From NCBI GenBank assembly GCA_050084515.1, contig CM114272.1, positions 40,238,001 to 40,302,000 on the forward strand: DNA of 64,000 nt, read 5' to 3'. The notes under the pieces are model-generated. The model ran no database searches, was not told where the DNA came from, and worked only from the letters and a program-made list of their open reading frames with translations. This document shows, in pieces, positions 58,099 to 64,000 of the stretch. This stretch comes from Blasia pusilla. Lineage: Eukaryota > Marchantiophyta > Marchantiopsida > Blasiales. Within the stretch, counting starts at the first letter, position 1; each line of letters opens with the position of its first letter. The position numbers and the translations under genes were made by a program.

Positions 58099-58611
58099 TC
58101 ACTCGTCATCGTCCGAGTGCTCTTGCAATATTATTTTCGGCCTTGCCCTCCCAATTTTTGGAATCGTTGGAAGTGACGATGGAGTCACTACGAAGGGTGG
58201 GTCTGGAACCGGAGCTCTCGGCTTCGGTGGAGAGTTGTACGCCCCAACGAGCCTTTCGTATTCTGCCTTTGCCTCCTTGCAAAGGTCAAACAGTTCGTGC
58301 CTTCCCTCGAGGCAGAGAATGTTCCTGCCACTCTGCCATGCGCTTTTGATACTTGCCCCTGAAAGTCCCACTAAGTCGAACACCAAGTCACCCGGCCTTG
58401 AGCAGAGCTCGATGAGCGTTTGCATCAGGGCTGGCGACTTTTCCCTTCCTCCCAGAAGTGGGGTACAGTCTTGCATGTAAATTCCCAGGGGGGAATTGTA
58501 CAAACTATCTAAGTTGTACCCATCTGAGCATGGATCCACAGGATCGTGAATCTTGAACACCTGGAAATTGTGCTCGGGCCAAACGAAGCAGTACACGTAG
58601 GAGTGGTCCAT
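58099..58611 (-). pseudogene. Exon 4: methyltransferase motif I and C terminus
   Basis: The open 170-codon exon carries 'KSPALMQTLIELCSRPGD' and 'LVFDLVGLSGASIKSAWQ', then 'GRNILCLEG'. This is the C-terminal signature of N4-cytosine/N6-adenine methylases: K-P-x-x-L, then D-P-F-x-G-S-G (the SAM-binding motif I), then G-R-x-x-x-G-x-E. Here motif I reads D-L-V-G-L-S-G, so some key positions differ. The acceptor is TTTACAG|ATGGAC. It ends 'HSDDDE' plus TGA, with a further acidic tail readable in another frame just beyond. Confidence 0.72.
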
Positions 58612-58690
58612 CTGTAAATAAGCACGTTGGAAAAAATGTTAGCAACTAAAGAATTCGGCTTGAGAACATTTTCAATTACTAACTTTGGAT

Positions 58691-59069
58691 CAACCTGTCG
58701 GAGTCCGACGGGTTGTTTTGTCCCGGACCAACCCGTCGCCTTTCGACGGGTTGGTCACGGACTAAAACAACCCGTCGGGCTCCGTTGTTTTTGTCTGTGA
58801 GCAACCCGTCAGAAGGCGACAGGTTGCTGTCCTAGAGCAGCCCATGCTCGCCTGAGAGCAACCCGTCGCTATCAGACGGGTTGCAGCTTTTCGGAAACAC
58901 AGGGAAAAACCAAAAGCAACTGCAACCCGTCAGGTATCGACGGGTTGCAGGTACACCACGGTTTTCCCTGTATATGTGGGAAAGATGCAACCCATCGGAA
59001 ACCGATGGGTTGCTCTCAGCCGAGCATGGGCTGCTCTAAGCCAGCAACCCGTCGCCTTCTGACGGATTG
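58691..59069. repeat. Array of eight 25-bp palindromes in intron 3
   Basis: Copies start at 58691, 58729, 58768, 58802, 58859, 58923, 58988 and 59045. The consensus is arm CAACCCGTCGGA, one base, arm TCCGACGGGTTG. The copy at 58988 has CATCGG facing CCGATG, a paired change in both arms. The array sits within intron 3 of the minus-strand gene. Confidence 0.92.
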
Positions 59070-59197
59070 CTCACGGACAAAAAAAACGGAGATTGACACT
59101 CATTATACTCACTCAACGGAGATAAACACTCATTATACACATCATTAAAATATAATTGAGATTATAGTACAAGAATTGAGCCCTACCCGAATCTGAC

Positions 59198-61208
59198 TCG
59201 TCGCGGATCGGAGTGGGTACTCTTTTTTATGATCCACGATTGCGCCATCCTCCACTTTAGCGACCTCTTGACGCAATTGAGGTTGAAGAGCTCGTCCTCG
59301 CTCCCTCCTGTCAACACCAAGAATCAGCCCCTGTCACTCAGATAGGCGTCTGCAAAGGAGAACAATAGCGCAATTTGGTCATAAGAGAGCGGCACATTCC
59401 ACTCAGGTACCTCGTCCGATGGATTCTCGCCCCAAAGTCGCAACCTTGAGGGCAGATCAGCGATCAAGAGATCCACCGCAACCTCTTCGACCACTCCATT
59501 CACCGTCCAGGCAGCGTGCCCGTTTCGTTGTTGCTTCCGTCCGAGCGTTGTCAATTTATCGATGGCTGGTGTCGACGCTTGAGAACTGAAGCTCTTCAGC
59601 TCATCCAGTAAAAGAGTGAACTGAAGGAGGACGCTTGTCTGGGTCGTTGTTTGTCTGTGTCTTCCCAAGGATGATGGATTGTATTCTCCTTGGGACAACC
59701 CTGGCACCTCTCGCTTCCGCTTCTCCCGAGTCTACGGACGGCTTGTCGTGGTCTCTATGACCTCAGACTCTGGTGGGGTTTTTTTCGCCGAGGACCTGGT
59801 CCGACCCTCTCTCCCCGCTCGCCCGGACGATTCCGCCTCTGGCCTTGAATCTTCAGCCTCTCTTTGGGAAGACTCGGCCTCTGAATTTTTCCCTCCCCTC
59901 GCCTTGCCTTTGAGACCCGCTCTGGATTTGTCTTTGGCTGTGCGGACCTTGGAAGCCAACTCAGCTGTCTCGTGGGCTTGCATCTCCTCGGAAGAAGTCT
60001 TCAGGCTGCACGAAATTGGGGATGTCGTCTTGTCCTGAGGCCACTGCATCATGAAGCACTCGTGAATCCTTATCGGTGATGTACTCAGGGTCGTTGAAGT
60101 TGAGCCAAATGGGGCAATTCTCTACCTCCCAATCAGACATGTGCTGCCCCATCTCCATGTCGTACATGGAGAATGTCTCTGCATCCGGCGGCGAAGCTCA
60201 CAATTTCAAGGCTGCCAGTAATTTTTCCCATGTACCTACATTCTTACACTGGACGATGTACCTAAAGACCATCCGTTGGGTAGATTTTAGTCGAACAGAA
60301 TCGGCCGTCTGCTCCTGTAGATCTCGCTTCTTCTTCGCTTGATCCCGTTTGTTCCCCTCTACTTCTTCGTCAAGCTCTGCCTGAGGGAGGACACAAACCT
60401 TGAACATTGTCTTGAATCCTGGGTTTTTGGTTGGCTTGACCCGGATGTCTTCGAGCCAAACCTCAAAATCTCCAGAACTTTCAAGGTTTGCTTCATCCGG
60501 GATGGGCTCTAATCTTCTGAGCTCCGCTTGCACCGTCGGCAAAGACGGACTTCCCGATAACCCGCAACGCGTCCCAGAACGACCATTCGCGTAGCCAGTG
60601 GGAGATCACTGGATCGGACACACCCGGAGGATGGTGTGCCGCCCTCTTCTGGGCCTCTGTGCCCTCGAGACTGAATTTTCATCAGTCGGATCCTCCTAAA
60701 CTCGCTTATGCCGGACAACGCAAACCAATGCACGTGATCCAGGGACACTTTCTCCCCAATCCGACCATGCGAATCTTCATCCCTTTTCCGCTGGCGCTTG
60801 ATAATCGCCTTCAGCTCCTTGTAGAACTCCGGACCAAGTTCGGGGTTGAGAATGCTGATGTATCGCTGCATCTTGCTCGCCGTTTATTTCGTTGGTGCAG
60901 ATACTGCAGCTTGGATGAATTTCGCGCGCTCAGACGCAGATACCTTCTCCCTCCACTCCAGCTCCAGTGCATCGCTCTTCTTCGTTGCGTGTATCTTCGA
61001 CCACCAAAGGATGGTTACGGCTGCATCTTGGGAAATAAACTTATTTGCCCAAGTTTTCTTTTTTATCTGAGCACCCTTTGCAAGCATCTGATTGACAAGG
61101 GCATCGCCCAAGAACCCCCTGTACTCTCCCGGGTGCGTCGTAAGCACCTTCCTCACCCAATCGCAGTCCTGGATCCAGTGGTGGGTGACATTCCCCTCCG
61201 ATACAATC
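59198..61208 (-). pseudogene. Exon 3: helical region, linker and methyltransferase motif IV
   Basis: The exon starts 'IVSEGNVTHHWIQDCDWV'. It passes helical sequence ('MQRYISILNPELGPEFYKEL'), an acidic/basic stretch and a Ser/Glu/Arg-rich linker, then reaches 'VDLLIADLPSRLRLWG' and 'DQIALLFSFADAYLSDRG', the methyltransferase motif IV region (family: D/N/S-P-P-Y/F/W). The first Pro of that motif is Leu here, by one C-to-T change at a CpG. After a TGA the frame continues 'FLVLTGGSEDELFNLN'. It contains four in-frame stops and two shifts. The 3' splice choice is uncertain (59187 or 59198). Confidence 0.55.
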
Positions 61209-61253
61209 CTGCACATCCAAACTCAACCCGTCAGGAAATTACATGGGTTCCTC

Positions 61254-61979
61254 CAACCCGTCGGACTCCGACGGGTCATCACAGCTCAAGGTCGGATTCT
61301 AGGAACGAGCTAAATGATGCAACCCGTCGGAGTCCGACGGATTGCATTCAGATTTGCTAATGCCTGGTTTCAACCCGTCGGACTCCGACGGGTTGTGCAA
61401 CTAAACATACTAACGTGAACATAGCAACCCGTCGGAGTCCGACAGGTTGCGCAATTGAATGGAAACTTGCAATTTGACGCGAAATTTGGGGAACCAACTT
61501 CCGAATGCAACCCGTCGGACTCCGACGGGGGACTTTGGGCAAAAAACATACTAAACCTGCGGTCAGTCGAACAACTCGTCGGAGTCCGACGAGTTGCATT
61601 CTTCAAAAAACATCCTGAAAAGGCGGCGAGTCGAGCAACCCGTCGGACTCCGACGGTTTGCTTTGGGCCAAGAACTAATTAAATCTGTGGTCAATCGAAC
61701 AACTCGTCGGAGTCCGACGAGTTGCATTCTTCAAAAAACATCCTGAAAAGGCGGCGAGTCGAGCAACCCGTCGGACTCCGACAATTTGCTTTGGGCCAAA
61801 AACTAATTAAATTTGTGGTCAATCGAATAACTTGTCGGAGTCCGACGAGTTGCATTCTTAAAAAAACATCCGAAAAAGCGTTGAGTCGAGCAACCCGTCG
61901 GAGTCCGACAAGTTGCTTTCGGCAAAAAAAAACCTAACCCATTCATCAATCGAGCAACTCGTCGGAGTCCGACGAGTTG
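61254..61979. repeat. Array of twelve 25-bp palindromes in intron 2
   Basis: Copies start at 61254, 61320, 61371, 61425, 61508, 61572, 61636, 61700, 61764, 61828, 61891 and 61955. From 61572 on, copies alternate between CAACTCGTCGG...CCGACGAGTTG and CAACCCGTCGG types in a 128-bp higher-order unit. The CAACTC type has the matching change in its right arm. Confidence 0.94.
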
Positions 61980-62033
61980 CGTAAGTGTAAAAGCATCCCA
62001 ACAACCGTCCCGACCCAACAAGAAGATACTCAC

Positions 62034-62506
62034 GTGTTCATGGCATGCATTGCCATCTCCACCGTCGCCATGTGATGAGGGAATGGGTGAAGGACCACTG
62101 CCTTCACGCAAAAATGTGCCTCCAATGAGTTGGGCCACTCCTCCGCAAACTTGGTCCACACCATGAACCTGTGATTTCCATCCCAGATGAAGAAATGTAG
62201 ATTCCTCATCCAGCTGAATTCCGTGCCCTCTACTTGCCTTCTGAAATCCTGGTCTCGCATCCTCCAGAATGTGTCGAGCTTTTCCAAGTCCTCCTCCGTA
62301 ACCAGAGCTTGGGTTCCATGCTCGTCGTAAGGCTGAACATAGAAGGGAGGAAAGTTGTCGACGTAGGATGCTGTCGCCGCTGATTGTTTAAGCTTCGCGA
62401 TGTCCTCGTCGGACTGAATTTTGCGGACGTATTCCATTGTCCGCAATCGGCAGAGTGGAATCCTCGGGGCGTTGTGGCCCTCCATGAGTGCCATCTGCTT
62501 TACCAC
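62034..62506 (-). pseudogene. Exon 2: ParB-like segment with DGNHR
   Basis: This exon is fully open. It contains 'LHFFIWDGNHRFMVWTKF' followed by a hydrophobic strand 'FCVKAVVLHPFPHHM'. The motif x-D-G-N-H-R-x-x-x-W/A followed by a 'V-x-A-V-V-L' strand is the core pattern of ParB/Srx-fold domains, which bind nucleotides and, in ParB, DNA. The fold assignment rests on that motif alone. The acceptor is CTGACAG and the donor AACAC|GTGAGT. Confidence 0.5.
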
Positions 62507-62596
62507 CTGTCAGAACCGGGACAAGATCAATAAGCTACACTGAATTCCCAATGAATTGCAATTCACATAATTCAAAAAACCCAGATCCTCTCTTAC

Positions 62597-63226
62597 CCGC
62601 TCGAAAATGGGGTCGGTTTCTTGACCAGCCAACTTGTCTAAGATAGAAGCTGGCAAATCGACTGGGAACTCGTCGATCCGATAGAGGTCGATGTCCTCCG
62701 CCGGGCTTGGAGACGAGAATGACCGCTCTCCGGCTTCTTCGGCTATGTCCACCATCTCCACGCTGGCGGTCCTCATGACCTCGTCGTCATCGATTTGAAC
62801 TTCTGGCGTTTCCACTATGTTGATGGTGTCCCCGGACTTCATGGGGGACATTTCCCGCATCTCAACACTTTCGGTTGGACGGGCAAGGCTATCGTCAATG
62901 GCTATCGCTCTTTCCTTCCTCGCTTTAGCCAATTCTGCTCTCCTCACCGACGCGTCCAGACGCTTCCTTTCTCTCTTTTTGTCGGCGATCCTTTTCTTCA
63001 AGGCCTGCGACGTCTCAGCCTCTGCCTTATGTTTATCGAGCGCCTCTTGAACACGTCTCGCAAGAAGCACCTGGTTGTGCATCTCCACTTCCCTTTCCCG
63101 CTCCTCAATTTCCTACTGCCTAATTTCATTCGCCTAACGAGGCCCAGGAGATGCTGACGCAGGAGTTCTAATGGACTTCGGAGTGAAGCTCCCAGACTTG
63201 TTGGCTTGTGATTTTTTCCTCGTCAT
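62597..63226 (-). pseudogene. Exon 1: charged coiled-coil N terminus
   Basis: The ATG at 63226 opens a 210-codon exon. After a Ser/Pro/Lys-rich start it becomes strongly charged ('KKRIADKKRERKRLDASV', 'AELAKARKERA'), consistent with a coiled coil or DNA contact, then acidic ('VQIDDDEVMRT'). Two TAG codons sit where CAG (Gln) fits the surrounding Glu/Gln/Arg run. The donor is CGG|GTAAGA. Confidence 0.6.
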
Positions 63227-63293
63227 TTTTTCCGCAAATGCCTCCACCTATGTCCACGATGAATCCCTTGATCAGTCGCCTTGCTGATGTCGA

Positions 63294-63381
63294 GATGGGT
63301 AGCTCGAATCGCCTCGATGGGTAGCTCGAATCGCCTCGATGGGTAGCTCGAATCGCCTCGATGGGTAGCTCGAATTGTCTC
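63294..63381 (-). repeat. 22-bp tandem repeat, four units, in the 5' leader
   Basis: The unit GATGGGTAGCTCGAATCGCC (plus TC, + strand) repeats at 63294, 63316, 63338 and 63360; the last is diverged at its end. It lies between the predicted transcription start and the ATG. Confidence 0.95.
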
Positions 63382-63537
63382 GCGATCGTTCAGTCGAACC
63401 GTCTCGCTCTCGTTCCCTCCTATCGACTCGCAATGTGTTGCCGTGTGAAACGCCCCTTCGTATATGATCAGCTGCTGCGCGGGAGAGTGAGGAATGGAGA
63501 TTGTGAAATGAGAAGCCGGAAATGAGCGATTTTTGCC

Positions 63538-63546
63538 CTATTTATA
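63538..63546 (-). promoter_or_regulatory. TATA box of the ParB-like/methyltransferase gene
   Basis: The minus strand reads TATAAATAG, a near-ideal plant TATA box, 312 bp upstream of the ATG at 63226. Transcription would start near 63510. No other element competes on this strand. Confidence 0.7.
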
Positions 63547-63636
63547 CTTTTCTAGCCGTTGGGCTAACCGTTGGGTCCCGTCGTCCGTTCGACGGCGACG
63601 TGCCGGAGGTTACGGAAGTCCGGAGGTGAAAAATGG

Positions 63637-63991
63637 CAACTCGTCGGAGTCTGACAGGTTGCGCGCCTCCGCCATCCTGGGTACGTCGCCACGTGCGCGA
63701 GCAACCCGTCGGAGACCGACGGGTTGAGCGCCTCCGTCGTCTTCAGAAAAGAACGTGAGATACCCGCGCAACCCGTCAGAGACTGACATGTTGCGCGCCT
63801 CTGCCGTGTTTGGGACGCGAACGGGACATACCAAGGCAATCCGTCGGAGACCGTTGGGTTGCACGCTTCCCTCGTCAAGGGTTAAGAACGCGGGCTTCCC
63901 GCGCAAGTCGTCGGAGTCCGACTGGCTGCACACTTCATATTAGCACCACAAGGCGAGGCCCTTGCGCAACCCATTGGAGGGCGACGGGTTG
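63637..63991. repeat. Array of six 25-bp palindromes, ~66-bp period, upstream of the promoter
   Basis: Copies start at 63637, 63702, 63769, 63837, 63904 and 63967. Each is followed by a G+C-rich GCGCCTC- or GCACGCC-type stretch, and the array continues toward the window end. It lies just upstream of the TATA box of the minus-strand gene. Confidence 0.92.
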
Positions 63992-64000
63992 CACGCCTCG

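Larger units (their letters stand above)
58099..63226 (-). pseudogene. ParB-like / DNA methyltransferase fusion gene, spliced, decayed
   Basis: Four exons on the minus strand: 63226-62597, 62506-62034, 61208-~59198, 58611-58099. Introns are GT-AG and the first two join in phase. Order of parts: charged coiled coil, ParB-like 'DGNHR' segment, helical region, S/E/R-rich linker with 'REKRKRE' (possible nuclear signal), permuted methyltransferase with motif IV before motif I. In prokaryotes and phages ParB-type domains are often joined to such methylases. I know of no described eukaryotic gene with this layout. Decay: in-frame stops at 63134-63136, 63113-63115, 60884-60886, 60198-60200, 59732-59734 and 59324-59326, and frameshifts near 60.6 and 59.99 kb. 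A host gene, a captured gene or a mobile element are all possible origins. Confidence 0.6.

Noticed and set aside
59679-60038. Plus-strand Ser/Ala-rich protein
   Set aside because: It is the opposite strand of the low-complexity linker of the methyltransferase gene, whose minus-strand frame continues into recognisable methylase motifs.
61357-61937. Overlapping frames encoding repeated RRSPTG, PVGLRR or SDSDGL words
   Set aside because: They are translations of the 25-bp palindrome in different frames and on both strands. They lie in an intron and have no conserved order.
63637-63991. CRISPR array
   Set aside because: Repeats are short palindromes with imperfect conservation, the intervals share their ends, the genome is eukaryotic, and no cas gene is present. 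It is described as a palindrome array instead.

Overview
The window reads as nuclear DNA of a streptophyte (land plant or charophyte alga). It is intron-rich and loaded with decayed retroelements. It carries one apparently intact gene for a UBR1/PRT6-type N-degron ubiquitin ligase, with about 46 small exons and GT-AG introns. My best guess for the source is a repeat-rich charophyte such as Chara. That is an inference from gene style and retroelement content, not something the sequence proves.

Layout. 1-4.7 kb: a broken Ty3/gypsy retrotransposon on the + strand whose pol ends in a PHD finger, followed by its LTR. 4.7-6.3 kb: copy 1 of an unclassified repeat with minus-strand coding traces ('repeat B'). 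6.3-8.04 kb: low-complexity DNA. 8.04-8.91 kb: a 5'-truncated LINE 3' end between two long CT tracts. 8.9-12.9 kb: mostly non-coding DNA with one tandem repeat. 12.9-42.25 kb: the PRT6/UBR1-type gene on the + strand (UBR box, helical middle, RING, cysteine-rich C-terminal domain). Its 7.9-kb intron at 23.6-31.5 kb holds three minus-strand LINE remnants, and several other introns hold perfect hairpins or tandem repeats. 44.3-46.57 kb: a minus-strand LTR retrotransposon gag with a tRNA-Met-type primer binding site. 46.57-52.9 kb: three copies of one 1.3-kb LTR family. Two are solo LTRs with perfect 5-bp target duplications, one of them inside repeat B copy 2. The third is the 3' LTR of a minus-strand element that keeps its polypurine tract and a coiled-coil reading frame. 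53-55.8 kb: a five-fragment minus-strand relic of a large, unnamed protein family with a zinc-finger-like N terminus.

56.9-64 kb is the most unusual part. A spliced minus-strand gene with a TATA promoter (about 58.1-63.2 kb) reads, in order, as a charged coiled coil, a ParB-like DGNHR segment, a helical region, a basic linker, and a permuted DNA methyltransferase (motif IV before motif I). It is decayed by at least six in-frame stops and two frameshifts. Nearly all of the stops can be explained by C-to-T change. Its two longer introns, its upstream region and its downstream flank are filled with a 25-bp palindrome (arms CAACCCGTCGGA and TCCGACGGGTTG, one central base), more than 25 copies in all. 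Some copies carry compensatory arm changes.

How the parts relate. The PRT6-type ligase is the only likely functional host gene. The rest is a nested record of retroelement insertion and decay, plus the palindrome/ParB-methyltransferase locus. Because prokaryotic ParB proteins bind palindromic parS sites, a link between that gene and the palindromes is an attractive but untested idea. Splice coordinates were read by eye and may be off by a base or two.
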